Assembly (NCBI GenBank): GCA_902805475.1
Contig: CADCSX010000008.1
Span: 1,984,001-2,048,000, forward strand
DNA: 64,000 bases
Reading direction: 5' to 3'
Source of the DNA: Entonaema liquescens
Lineage: Eukaryota > Ascomycota > Sordariomycetes > Xylariales > Xylariaceae
The notes under the pieces are model-generated. The model had not been told where the DNA came from. It saw only the letters and a program-made list of their open reading frames with translations, and searched no databases. How positions within the stretch are numbered: position 1 is the stretch's first letter; each line of letters opens with the position of its first letter. Of this stretch, positions 23,601 through 35,946 are shown piece by piece. The position numbers were made by a program, and so were the translations under genes.

Positions 23601-24366
23601 TTGAGTACCAAATCCGTGGTTTTCGCGCCCAGGAGAAGGACTACGCTCATCTACGGATGGTTAGTACGTGAGTAGCTAGGTATAACGGACTAATAGAACT
23701 GACCCCTATCCATATCGCGAACCCGACGGTGACTAAGGTAACGCTTTTTTTCCCAATGGGAGCCTGTTGGCTGCCGGAAACACTATCTAATGAGGGACTC
23801 GAAAAGATCTGAACGGCCACGAGAGCAAGGATGATGGCATCCAATACGATGATGACAATGGCAACAGGCGGGACGCTAGAAACAGGCACACAGGTGGGGT
23901 TGAAGTCGCCGCGGGTCAATCCGATAAATGCCATACCAACACCGAAACGACCAAGAATGAGGACTTGCGACACCATGTTCGGGATTGACTTCTTTCCCGC
24001 TCGCGCTGCCCATACCAAGTACTGCTCGACGAAAACCCTTGCCATCTGATCGAAAATAGACGAGAAAACGACAGCGACCTGGCATGTGGAGGCGGCCGTC
24101 GGTTCGATAATGGTAGACAGGAATTCGACCAGAGCCCACGCGGCGGAAGACGTCAGGAACAGTATGAGGACCAGCCTCAGGCCGTCCCGGAAGATTGCTG
24201 AACCATGGCCTACAGCATACAAAACCAAACCCGCAGACGCCGCGTTAAACAATATACCGAAAAGAATGCGGCCAATAAGACCGGTGTTGTTCCTGGTGTA
24301 GCCATGATTTTTGGCGGCGTGTAGCTTATATTCGCTTTTAAAAGAGAGTACGAATAACCCACTCAA
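17622..24366 (-). CDS. Giant membrane protein with repeat-rich cytosolic tail, unknown function
   Basis: Minus-strand exons are about 24366-23704, 23650-23563 and 23491-17622; the last is an uninterrupted 5.87-kb exon. Phases agree, giving about 2,200 residues. The first two exons encode six to eight hydrophobic membrane segments. Short loops include KNHGYTRNNTG and QYLVWAARAGKKS. The rest is Ser/Pro-rich and mostly low-complexity, with an acidic patch (20270-20390). It contains five copies of an LF...DYRRT...PAA...M...EPL...LW unit (18611-19716), four W...AL/EL..AI units (17945-18235), and about twenty Leu-Trp motifs. The N-terminus is unresolved: an in-frame stop lies upstream, no ATG precedes the first membrane segment, so a 5' exon is missing from this model. 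I do not recognise the family. Topology suggests a plasma-membrane or organelle-membrane scaffold, which is inference. Confidence 0.75.
17945..18235 (-). repeat. Four protein repeats of the W..AL..AI type
   Basis: Near the C-terminus of the giant protein, four units of about 25-30 residues carry Trp, then Ala/Glu-Leu, then Ala-Ile at fixed spacing: EWDSALREAI, DWDMELQEAI, DWSNALHVAI and QWNAALQEAI. Pro usually precedes the Trp by two or three residues. The units are diverged at DNA level, indicating old duplications kept by selection. Confidence 0.85.
18611..19716 (-). repeat. Five tandem DYRRT protein repeats
   Basis: Five copies with starts at about 19716, 19506, 19209, 18957 and 18741 (spacing 70-99 residues). 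Each begins with LF, has DYRRT (TYRTT in the last), then PAA, a Met, a basic K.R segment, EPL (EAI in the fourth), and ends in LW. Spacers between copies vary in length and sequence. The repeat core of about 43 residues is conserved while DNA has diverged. Confidence 0.85.
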
Positions 24367-25740
24367 TGGGTTACTTCAAAAGTATTATAAAAATTAATCA
24401 CGAAGCGAATGATGCATGTTGACGCTGGTTAGTTGACGTGGACGAGTGTACTACAACGCCATAACGGGTCGACACTGGTGATAGTTGACGTGAAGACACG
24501 AAATGAGAGTAAGAAACAGAACGTGAACAAGACTAGAGATGGAAAATAGAGAGAGTGGCCAACGACTAACTAGAGACTAGCACGCGGTCGTAGACTAGAC
24601 GAGGGTAGACGAGGGTGAATGAGGGTGAACGAGGGTATGTTCTCGGCCCATCTGAGCAACCCATCTCCGTGAACATTGGCCTTCCGCAATAATGGATTAG
24701 TATCTATGATCCTCAAACATGGGCTTTGCAGGGTTGTGTTCGAGGTTCCTCGATTCGTTCCACCAGCTCACGAAAGGCGACGATGGTGATTGGGTAAAAG
24801 CGCAAGGCTGAACGCCCCCAAGACAGACGGTGGATCATAACCCCTGGTCAAGGGTTATTAGATTTGAAACCCGAAGCGTTACACTCGACAGAGGAATTAG
24901 CAAGGGTCTTTTTATTTTAGAGAAGGACCCAAGCCCATCTGAGCCATCTAAGCCATCTGACCAAAGAAACGAGGCGATTTAGGAATCTCGTTAGCGATAA
25001 ACCCGGGCATAGGAGTGGCCTAACCTAGTATATAACCTGTCAATTTTATTTCGGGTATAAAGAATAGCGATCGTTCCTAGCTTCTGTAAACGATAGGATA
25101 CGACGCGTCTACATTCCGATATCTCCTGCAGAACATGTAAAAGATGCAGAAGAATACCTATTTATATAGTAGAGGTGCTTCAATTACCAATAACGACATT
25201 TGAGTATTCTCTCGTGCGTATTGTGGCTGATCCTGATGTTTCGATGAAGACTGCAGACCACTAATCCCCGAAACAAGTAAGCCAAGTCTAAGCGGTATGA
25301 CGAGATACTGAAACGACTCGTGAGAAAAAAAAAAAAAAAAAAGAGAGAGGAATAATGTTGTTTCTTGCAGAACTAAACGATTCCGAGTTAATGTCCGCGC
25401 GAACTCTAACACTGGACATGTACCTAAGCTAGTACCCTAAGCCCCTAGTACTCGTGTAACCGTGTCCCTCTGTCCCTCTGTCCCTCTGTACCTCCCGCAA
25501 CCCCACAGCCAAATATAGCACGGGCTACTATGGGTAGGGGTTTTAATGCAAGTAATTTCCAAAAGATTTATGCCTATCCTTTACCCAAGTAAATCAAACA
25601 CCAGTAAATCAAACAACACAATCGTATGCGAATATCATTATAATACATAACAGTCATTACCCCGACATACATACCTCATAATGTATTGCGTATAGGAAAC
25701 AAAGAATACTAACTACCTATACATATACAATATCATCTAG
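24367..25740. other. Intergenic region with minisatellites
   Basis: No gene is recognised; a 5' exon of the giant membrane protein may lie in its left end. It contains four copies of a GAGGGT-containing 10-nt unit at about 24598-24638, a poly-A tract at about 25324-25342, and three copies of TGTCCCTC at about 25462-25488. Confidence 0.5.
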
Positions 25741-27903
25741 CTATCGATTCCCGCCATTGTAGTTTACACTTGAATCCTGAAGGCCAACTAACTTTTGTTG
25801 CACCACCGCTCCAGGCGGCGAATATCCCCCTAAGCTAGTCACGGCGGCGGCGATGTCTCTCCAAAATCACACGCCGTTTTCTCAGATTGGCTATCCTTTA
25901 CCGTACTGAATCCCCAATCGCCAAGGTTAACTACCCCGAGATCTGCTCGGCCTGGCTGCTTGGGTGATTCCATTTTACCGTTGGTGGCAGGTTGAGGATC
26001 TTGCGACTAGTGTTAGGATCGCCTGTGAGGATGTAGCTAGTAAGGTAGCTTTGCAACGCTACGCTTATGCCGGAAACTAGCGATCCGATACCTGGTGTCA
26101 TCAGCGCCGCGAGATTCTCAAGCCAGCTTTTGCCTCCAAGCTTAGAGCTAAAGATTGGGAAAAGGTCAGCCCCGTGCCACCCGGGTGATACCCCGTACTG
26201 TATGTTCCAGACTTTAGAGTCGCCGAAGCTTTCGGTGAGGTGGCGGATATTGCACGTAAAGCTGCTATCGCGGAGGAGAGCCTGCACTCGGTCCGTCTGT
26301 GATTTATATTTCGATTGCCCCGAGACCGCGTAGAAAGCATTGATCCTATCCGTGATTCCAGCAGCCCGTGTATAGTTCGGAAATATGGCATCGACGAACG
26401 ATGTAAAGCCGTCGGCCGTCTGTACGAGGCCATTAACAAATACGTTTGACTCGGCAGTCGTATGTGACAAAATGAGCGATTCCATATCCCAGAAATTGCC
26501 ACTGCTTAGTTCTAGCACAGGAAGCTGTCGAATGTATGATCCGTCAGGCGTTGGTCCGACGGCGAATGTACCTGAATACTGCTGCTTCATCAGCTGCGTA
26601 TTTGCATATGCAAGCGTAGACGCGGCAGCGCGCCGTAAGCACGAAACACCTTGATTTGCACAGCCAGCCAGTCTTTCAAACGCCTTAAACGTCCTTTGGA
26701 CAGTACCAGCACGATCCCACATATACTCGAAAGCCGGTGATAGCAGTATAGCCTTAGAAAATAACGGATCAAGCTTTCCGCCCTGCCCAACAATATGATG
26801 CATAATACTTCCACCGCCAGCAGATTGTCCCATAGCTGTCACTCGTGTTGGGTTTCCGCCCACAAGAGAAATATAATCTCTAACCCACTGGAAGGCTGCT
26901 CTCTATTGACAATAAGTTAGAGTTAATAGTATTCCTGATATCCCATATCTATACTCACCTGATCCCATAGACCAGCATTTGGGACACCTTCGTTCTCCAT
27001 GGTAGTCCCAGCGAGGAAGCCAAAAGCCCCTACCCGATAGTTCATCGCAACAAAGATCATATTATTACCGGACTGTGACACGAGGCCCGTCCCGTCATAG
27101 AACGGTAATTCTGGTTGTAGTGAGTCCTTACTCCCGAAGACGTATGCGCCACCATATACAAATACCACAACCGGTAACTTCTCGGAGGATGCTTTCAGAG
27201 CCTTCCCAGGAACATCTACTACCGGTAAGTAAATGGGGTGGAAGTCCCAAGGTCAATAAAGATATTCAGACGTACTATGAGATAGATTAGCATTTCCTTA
27301 GCAAAAAATCACAGATATGGTATGCCTACCAGATGTCTAAGAACAAGCAGTCTTCACTGCCACCCGAAAATAGGGGAAGCGGGATACCCCCAAGACTTTA
27401 ATCATATCGTTATAAATCATGTTTTTCAGTGCTTGACCATTACTACATGGGACACTTACAACTGGTTGATGGCTCCTCCAATTGGAGACTGGTTTCCGGT
27501 CCCGACTAAGTTAAGTCCGTTCGGGGCCGCCTGTACACACGAATGACCGATACTCCCGTCTTGAATGCCGGATTGGTTCAACGGAGCTGCCGGCTTGGAC
27601 CAACGCAGATCACCGACTGGCGGCGCCGCATATCGGATATTTTTGAACGTATAGCTATATGTTGCATCGTTAGTATCTTCTATACATCCCGCTCCTTCGT
27701 TTTTGGTGTGGGGCAATTTCCACCCACATGTCATTTACGCTATCATATCTAGCCGCCATATACGATGCGTACGGAAGGTTGAGAATGGGGAGTGAGCTTT
27801 GCGCCCCGACCTTATCCTTATCTGAGGTAGGAGAAGCTAACACGAGAGAGAACAAACAGAGAAGACATGAGAAGATAAGGAAGGGAATTCGTATAGTAGT
27901 CAT
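25741..27903 (-). CDS. Secreted type-B carboxylesterase/lipase (several frame breaks)
   Basis: Minus-strand exons are about 27903-27728, 27654-27460, 27395-27330, 27215-26959 and 26902-25741. A signal peptide covers residues 1-23 (ends LVLA/SPT). Alpha/beta-hydrolase carboxylesterase landmarks follow: FKNIRYAAPPVGDLRW, GGSEDCLFLDI, YGGAYVFGS, FVAMNYRVGAFGFL, the nucleophile elbow AMGQSAGGGS, and a late PGWHGADL His segment. Expected role: hydrolysis of extracellular esters or lipids. Three problems affect the frame. The junction between exons 3 and 4 is off by one base. A C4 run at 25934-25937 and an A4 run at 25863-25866 each need one more base to keep the C-terminal region (VNLGDWGF, then WRDIAAAV) in frame. 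These look like undercalled homopolymers; real decay of this gene cannot be excluded. Confidence 0.75.
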
Positions 27904-30900
27904 GACGATTTATAGAGCCACATAGGTTCATAGGTATGTACGTAGATTTATGATATAGTAATTAAACGAGAGGATATCTACATGGCGCGGCAGGAAAGAA
28001 TGAGTTGCAGCTCAAATAGTCTATCATATACGGAAACAGCAGAGAGGACAGCTACCTGACAGTCGTGACTGATATTATTATAGTATGGAATTTACCTACT
28101 GTCCATTCCGTTCTCGTGAGGTCCTTCCGAAAGGCCTCACCCATTAGAGCCGAAGTGTGTTAATTTTTTGTTCTTAAAGTAAATTACACCCGCAAACGTT
28201 TCAAGGAAGAACCAGTTGCAGCGAATCAACATCGCACTTCACATGTGACGGAGACGTCTTAATATAATAACTATCCACAGAGGAGGATGTGTTCCAACTC
28301 ATTTACTCACTAGATGATAACCTCATAGAGTTCACGACTCGAATTGGTTCCTGCATTGGTGTAGATTCTTAGAACTAAACTCAATTCGACTTTTCAGCCG
28401 CCACTCACCGTCAAATAAGAGCAGTGACTAGTTCATGGCGGTAAAACGACATCCAATCATATGAGAAAGGCGAAACACTGTCCCTAGACCCTAAGCTAGG
28501 GATCCCGATAGTCAAGACTCTTATTGGGAGGGGAAAAGAACATAGTATCTCTGGATATAGTTTCCTATGAGTCTCGATCGCAATTTTTATCTGTTGGTAA
28601 GAGCGGCTAATGATGAAAGCTCAATCTTGACGTGAATTGCGCTCGTTCTCCCGCTACTTTAGGAATTTATCAACTATCAAAGTCCTCTCTCATCGAAGAT
28701 ACCAACTTCAAGTGAAGGGATATCTTAGATTCCATATGCTCCTAAAGTTGACTGCTCATGGAGGCATGGAGTGATTTTAGGCAAGCTACGCAACACCAGA
28801 ATTTCTCTCCAATGGATTATGATGCACTTTGATAGAGATGATCCTACATCCGTCAATCTAGACTAAAGGGGTAAGGAGACACCCTTGTTGAAAGAGCCTG
28901 ACTCATTCGCAACTGAATTTCTATAAGCAATATGATAGCATGTTAGATCGCACACGCAGCGACGTTTGCGAACGGTGATATCGAATCTACGTCCCCGAGG
29001 TACCTGCGGGGTGTTTCGCGGGAGCTCGCAGAGGATATTGACACATCTCATACATAATGCCGGCTTAAACGTATTCCCGGTATGCGGAATAGGTAAATCA
29101 GTGGGTTGAGCTTGCTTATCGTATAGCTAGAGTCACGGATATGAAACCTAGTGAAGAGGAGCATCGAGTGGCTTAGGCAAGGTGCATAGTATCGGAAGGA
29201 TGAACTCTTAGTATGCAGAAGGTTCTGACGAAGTGACTCACTCGGTCCTGTCTCAGACCTTTGGCACCTAGTCAATGTACTAGAATCACATGAGAAATGA
29301 GCTTGAACTCTAGGCCGTGGGTTGGAGTTGACATGTTGAGGTTGACTCCCCATATGTAAGTGCCCACCCTATCGTTTGCCGTATAACCCAGATAATTTCG
29401 CAGCCAGGAAAGGTAGAGAGAATGGACTATCACCTGAGACTGAATATAGACAGAGGCAAGAAACGCCACGTAGAAGTTGTTTGACGGTCTTTATATCGCA
29501 TATCATATGTACCTGATTATTACAAGAAGAAACTCCTCACGACATACAACACCCATTGGTATGGCTACGGTGTCTTAGACTTTCGGTACTTAACTCATAC
29601 ACTGAATTTAGTACCCGAGGGCCCGTTATTCAACTGGGAGTCTTAGGTAACTAGTAATCTTTAGCGAATACCCTATCAAGCGACTACGGATATAGCGGAC
29701 GCTATAGTAAACAACTTTATTTCCATACCTACCTAAACACGGTCGCTAGGTGACAGCGGTCAGAATTTTTAGGCGCGGTCAAGCTACCGTCAGGTCGCTT
29801 AGGGACAGCCCCAATATTTCACGTACGAGAGCTACCTCGCATCAGTTGATAACGGCGAGTGTGGTGGTGGGACACATTGCGTCAGTATGGAGTCCGAGGC
29901 GGAGCCAATTCGGGGTGTTTTTTTTTTTTTTTTTAGAGGTGACAGCTCGCGCGGCTGCTTGGGAGCGGGAGCGGGACGGTGCTTTTTCAGTATGCGCTGA
30001 TCTTACCCTGATGATGAACCGCGGCGGGACCGGGCGGCGTGTTGGCTGAGATTCGCCTATGCAAGGACAGCCGCTTGCGAGGGGCTAGCACGGGGGCGGG
30101 CAGCAGCGGGAGACGACGGTGAGGCGAGCTAATGCTGTATTGCCAATCTACATACATAGTATCTGTCTAGGAAGATAAAGCTTGGGTCTATCATCTCGTC
30201 AACTGGGGTCCTCCTAGCATTAAAGCTTATTTCAGCTTGACCTAGCTCATATATTCGCAGAAGCTAAGAACATAGTAATACTAGTGAATAATACCTCAAC
30301 AACCTTAGAATCTTAGAGTTAGGAGGCTGGACATTAGCCTCGTTGGTGCGAATACCCCTGGATTCGAGAGATCAGCAGGCTTACGCCGCAATTTGTATTG
30401 TACCTTATCAGCGTGTGCTGTGAAAGGGAAGGTTGTGGTGGGTGGAGAATTCGAGGAGAACTCTCCTCTTCCCTGTGACAATCGTGAGATTGCCCACGTT
30501 CTCTGCTGTTCTTTGCTCGCGTTATCTTTCACTTTTCAGCACTCAAATAACGGTGGCTTATGTTCAGGTCGCGGGACGAGTGTATACATCCTTTGATAGA
30601 TATAAGAATTCCTGTCAGACAAGGTATTATTGGGAAATCTCTGCGAGCTCGGACGGAACGATATGTATACTATTTGGCTCTCCGTGTGATCCGTGGACGA
30701 TCGCGCCTGCAAGGTCAACACCGGTGCGGTTCGCCTATGTGTGATGTATGTAGGAGGTAGTATAGTGTAGACGGTTCGGCAACACTTCCTTCGGACGACT
30801 ACTATACGTGCATAACACTACATACCGTAGTACATACATACACCGCCTGCAAATAGGCGTAAATCTCTGGATCTCCTTGGCTAGATCCCTAGTCAACTAC

Positions 30901-31072
30901 TTAATTAGACGTACATGGCATGTGTTTGGTAGCTTGGTTCTATGGATTACATTATAGCTTCCCCCACAAGATTGACCCCGGGAGAAGCTTTGCTAGCCTT
31001 TTTGCTGTCAGCGGCGTCCCAAGGGCTCTACCGTAGCGAGGGGCCCACGGGATGCCACGGTGAGCAGAGCCC

Positions 31073-31102
31073 TGTATGTATGTATGTATGTATGTACATA
31101 CA
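31073..31102. repeat. TGTA microsatellite ending in its inverse
   Basis: Six copies of TGTA are followed at once by CATACATA, making a self-complementary microsatellite able to form a hairpin. Confidence 0.8.
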
Positions 31103-34100
31103 TATGCGCTATGGCGTACTACGTAGCACGACGGAGCGTCCCAAATTAATTTGGTCAGTACGTAGCAACGATCCATGCATGCGGCGTCGTTTGGCCTGGC
31201 GGTAAAATGACATCTTACTCGTCTACGTACCTTGGGTAGACGATGCAGAGTGAGCAAATCCTTTTCTATTCGGGTAGACCTTGCTGAATTTTCAATGCTG
31301 ATCATCCATGGATTATGGGTAGCACGATAGTTATGATAAGCTACATGTCTGCATGTCTAGCATAACCGCATTTCTGATGAAGTACTATGTATGCGGTACA
31401 GAACGTGATTTGTATATGTACGTAATATTGATATCCCGAGATGGGCGAAGGAAATGTTCGTGCGTCTGCCTGTGCGTCGTGTTAGTAGATCTAATCTAAG
31501 GGGGGCGCGCGAGGCTGCATGGTCAGTCGTGACGGACAGAGCCGCAAATCGGAGTTTTTTAAGTTATGAGAGTACAAGTCAGGAAGCTCACCGACTATAA
31601 GAACGATACCGTATAATACTGTAGGAATTGAAGGAATATATATACACTTATATATACATATAGGCCTAATACCTTACGCATGTGCGGAACATGATTTTTA
31701 TAAGATCAAGTACTTATAGGACAATGCCATGCAGTGTGACGAAAGAGTCTTTTTTAAAGAGAATATTCTAAATTATAAACAGTCCCGTAGTCACGATGTT
31801 TCATGGCCTCAACAATATGATGGGCTTTTGATAATGCGCCTCAGTCGATAGTTGAGGCATGGGAAGTGTGGGGGATTTGGTCACCTGGACGTATATTTTT
31901 TTTCTTGGACAAAAAAAAAAGGAGAGATTAATCTCATCTCAATACGACCACCGAGAACCCGAGAGGCTAATTTAGATATTTCTCACGATACATTTCTTTT
32001 TTTCCTTCTTGCTCCTGTAAGCCCTCCCCCTTAAACACTAGAGGCTGACGAGTGCGGGTGACTTTAACCCCACGAATCTGATTGCGTACCTAAGTATTTG
32101 GCGCATAATCTCCGCGTGGATTTTGATACCCCAGAAAGCACGGTCGTTTAGCTCTACGAATGTTAAGTACATTTAGCATCGTGAAGAAGTTTCCGGCGGT
32201 GTGGTTCTTTTCTTTACATTATCCTCTGCAACCTATATTTAATATGCCTGGGATCATTGTTTATTATTGGGTATATACCCTCAAGGATTTCGTATTTTCG
32301 TGAAGGTATGGACCTACAGCTATACCAAAATGCCTTCTTTCCACTTTCCACCAATGCTTGCTAAAAGACTTGCTTGGGTTTCAAACGAAGGCCCTTCAAG
32401 GCCACGTCACATACTAGGTGCCTAAGCTATTGCTATGAACATAGTAAATTTTCAATCACAGGAGAACACTCCTTGTTGGTGAGTTGCGTGGTTTATTCAT
32501 GCATCCGCATGTCTAGAGGAAAATCCTGCTTCAGCCTTCCCAGTTCAGTCTAGGTATCAGCGTTTAAAACTCCCAGACTAGGAAAAACAATCTGTATGAA
32601 AAGGCTTGATTATAAGAGGAGACAGTAATTATATGTAAGCTTTAACGGAATTAGGAAGTATGTATATAGGTTTAAGCTATCTCGAGCTGTAAGCATTACT
32701 ACAAGATAGCCGTGGAACCCCCACGTTGATTTCCCTCAAAAGGCGTTTCCGGCGGTTTCAAAAATACTACTAGGAAGATACTTACCATGGTACGGATGTA
32801 AAATCTCTGTGTGGCTTCTCCATTATTCGTGTTACATTTATGTGTGTTAGGTGTTGGTACGGGTGTTGATATGTGTGTTAATATCTGACGATATTAAATA
32901 AGGTTAGTTTGGAATTTCTTTAGAAGGGAGGTGGAAAGATGGTCGAAAGGTAGTGGAAGGTCTCCACGTAAAAAGGTGCTAAAAAGGTGCTAAACAGAAG
33001 AAAAAAACAGGTCGGGCTACTGCGTATATGGAGCTATGAGATGGAGCTAGATGGAACTGGGTGGATACCTGAGTCCCACCCGGGCTGCATGCCGGACCCC
33101 ATAGTGTCCCACATAGTCCCACAAACCCCATTTTTCCCATTTAAGGCCCCGTCGGGTCGGTTTTATGGATTGGCTTGGCGGAGACTAGGCATTTGCTTGG
33201 TTGTTTCTTGGAGCTGCTTGGCAGTTTGCTAGGTCCGCTAGGGTCCAGAGCTACTGCAATACCATAGGTCATAAAGAAAAATCATAGGCCAACGAAAAAA
33301 AAGAGCTACCCTTGATCGATGACAACAAGAAAGATTTTCAGTTCTAGTTTTATCTGTCCCGCATAGCTATCCGCCACACACAACCCAATTCCTTGCCCAC
33401 CAAGCTTCTATTTGATCCAGTTAAATATAATACGTGCATACAATGTATACCTATACATGTACATCCGGCACAGATGGCGTAATACCTTGTTGAAGGTATG
33501 CCTGAAGGTATGTCTGTACATCCTTGAGAAGTATATTTGCACTACCGCTCCGTATCAGAAACGGGGGACTTTTACCCCCTCTTTCTACATCCATACGTAG
33601 TAGCTCATGTACCTTGGCATTCGTAGGTACAAACCCATCTCGTTACCTATTACGTCGCTCGGAGTTAGCGAAGCCAGATAACTCAAGATCAACGGGGTCC
33701 AGAGCGAAAGAAGCGAGGCGGTCTATCGTCTAGTTGCTGACCCAGACCCGACGGACCCTTTCCTATCAACCTGCCGTGTATTATGGAAATAGGAAAGAAG
33801 CGTGTAAATCCTGACAACCGTTATGAAAAAGTAAGTCCACATTTTATCGAGGGAAGGGAAGAATATGCGATAGCGAGCAAGTAGAAATAGAAGATCCCTT
33901 CTTGCAACTTTGTTGCCTTTGGTTTGTTTCTTGTTCTCCCTTCTCTCTCATTGATCTATAATCTCTGATCTCTCTACTCTCCGATATCTACTTTCTGATA
34001 TATCTCCCTCCCCCCCCCTTGTTTGAATTCTCTCGAGACAAGCTACGAGACATTTCTATTGATATCTCGTCTATTTTCCTCCCCACTTTGATACCTAGAC

Positions 34101-34702
34101 CTTGCTACTAGGTACAATACACTATTATTACTTATTACTTATTACTTATTACTTACTACTTACTACTTACACGTACTACCTATACATCCCGCCAGCCCCC
34201 CTGGCTTAGACCGACGGTCAGACGAACCTGTAGGAGTTCCAGTTCAGAGCACGGAACGTAAAAAAAACAAATATTTGCTTCAGCTCGTGACCAACGACTA
34301 CGGTATTAGTTTACGAAACCCCGTACAGCTTCCAATTTAACAAAGGTCGTCTTGTGACCTTGAATCTTACACACGAGCCTCAAAAAATCCCTGGAACTTG
34401 AGGACTTTGTGTTCTTTTTTTTTTTTTTTTTTTTTTTCTCGCAGAACTTCCCCGATCTCGGATTTTTCTACTATTGAAAATTCCCCCTGGCGTTCCCATA
34501 AAGTTCCCATAAAATTGACCGGTTTGCCCTTGTGGTCCCCGTGGTCCCCCCTCCAACTTACGAGAAATAAAAGTCAATTGCTGCTTTGTCACTTGTCTCC
34601 AGTCTCCAGTCTCCGGGGTTTCTGGCAACTTTAAAAGACTTCCTATTTCTCGCCACATCCTTATTTCAAGAATTCCTATCATACCCTAAATATACTTACG
34701 CA

Positions 34703-34760
34703 CATACATACATACATACATACATACATACCTACAATACACACACACACACACACACAC
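34703..34760. repeat. CATA and AC microsatellites in the 5' leader
   Basis: A CATA array (34703-34730) is followed by an AC array (34739-34760), ending 20 nt before the ATG of the dehydrogenase gene. They would lie in its 5' untranslated leader or core promoter. Confidence 0.85.
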
Positions 34761-34780
34761 AAATACACACATCTGCAACA

Positions 34781-35946
34781 ATGTCCGGTCGCTCAGCACT
34801 CCGTCTCACCAGGGCCGTAGCCCCCCTCCTTAACACCACCCGTGCATCTGCCCACATCTCCAGATCTCTCCCGCAGCTCACCGAGCATTCAGCCAAACAT
34901 CCGCTCGATTACGGAGCGATGTAGTACGAGAGACCGAAGTTCCAGTTTCCGTCTACTCCCCAGACTCGACGGGCGTCGCTGGTTCGACAAGCGATCACTT
35001 CAGTATCCCTGTGAACCGCGACGATGCTACACCGAAGCCATTCCCTCCCCCGAGGACACCGAGGTCATCCCCTGTCTAAGGCCGTCTACCGCCAAATGCC
35101 CCCACCCTACAGAAGATGAGCATAATGGACAAGGTTGTTATTATCACTGGGTAAGCCGTGTTTGCTACGTAAAACTATGTTGAGGAGGATTTTTACTGAT
35201 ATGGCATTGATAACAGAGGTGCTCGAGGTCTTGGAAACCATATGGCCCGCGCTTGTGCCGAGGCTGGTGCTAAAGCTCTCGTTATCTTCGACGCGAACCA
35301 AGAGCTCGGTGACGAAGCCGCCGCCGAATTACACCAGAAGACCCAACTTCCCGTTTCCTTCTTCAAGGTCGATGTCCGTGATGGTGCAGCTATCAATGCT
35401 GCCGTCGACTCCGTTGTTGAGACCTACGGCGCACCTGATGTCCTGATCAACAGTGCTGGTATTGCTGATTCCAACATCAAAGCCGAGACTTACGACCCCG
35501 CTATGTTCCGCCGCCTCATCGACATCAACCTGACTGGTTCATTCTTGATGAGCCAATCGGTCGGACGCGCGATGATGGCTGCTGGCAAGCCCGGATCCAT
35601 TGTTCTTGTTGCTAGCATGAGCGGTAGTATCGTCAACTACCCGCAGGAACAGTCTTGCTACAACGCGTCCAAGGCCGGTGTGATCCAGTTCGGCAAGTCG
35701 CTGGCTGCTGAATGGGCCAAGTACAACATCCGTGTGAACTGCATCTCCCCCGGCTACATGGACACCGCCTTGAACCGCGTACCCGCTCTTGAGGCTCAGA
35801 AGAAGATCTGGCGCTCTTTGACCCCCCAGGCTCGTCTTGGTAACGTCGACGAGCTTAACGGACTCTGCGTCTTCCTTGCTAGCGATGCCAGCAGCTTCAT
35901 GACGGGCGCTAACGTAGCTATCGACGGTGGTTACACTGTCCTATAA
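34781..35946 (+). CDS. Short-chain dehydrogenase/reductase (mannitol/sorbose reductase-like), four frame breaks in exon 1
   Basis: Exons are 34781-35150 and 35217-35946. The classical SDR domain has ITGGARGLG across the splice junction (NAD(P) binding), VLINSAG, the catalytic Ser region (VASMSGS), YNASKAG (catalytic Tyr and Lys), and ends in GANVAIDGGYTV. The best general match is the fungal NADP-mannitol dehydrogenase/SOU1-like group acting on polyols or ketoses; substrate is uncertain. Ahead of it lie about 110 residues beginning with a Ser/Arg/Ala-rich, acid-free stretch that resembles a mitochondrial presequence. Exon 1 is in three different frames. One base seems to be missing at each of 34913-34914 (G run), 35047-35051, 35069-35072 and 35099-35103 (C runs). 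Adding four bases makes the 370-nt exon fit the phase of the intron exactly. Confidence 0.85.

Larger units (their letters stand above)
27904..34780. other. 6.9-kb gene-poor region
   Basis: I find no protein gene, tRNA, transposase or reverse-transcriptase remnant. Open frames are short and lack family features. Simple sequence is common: a TGTA repeat flowing into its complement CATACATA (31073-31102), a T8-loop-A10 hairpin (31896-31920), TTACTTA repeats (34125-34170), a run of about 24 T near 34414-34438, and CATA and AC arrays at 34703-34760. The last 800 nt is pyrimidine-rich and probably the promoter and leader of the dehydrogenase gene. Confidence 0.5.

Noticed and set aside
24598..24638. 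Short spaced repeats as a CRISPR-like array
   Set aside because: The 10-nt units are head-to-tail minisatellites without spacers, in a eukaryotic genome.
27904..34780. Transposon remnant in the gene-poor region
   Set aside because: I saw no terminal repeats, target duplications or transposase/reverse-transcriptase-like frames.
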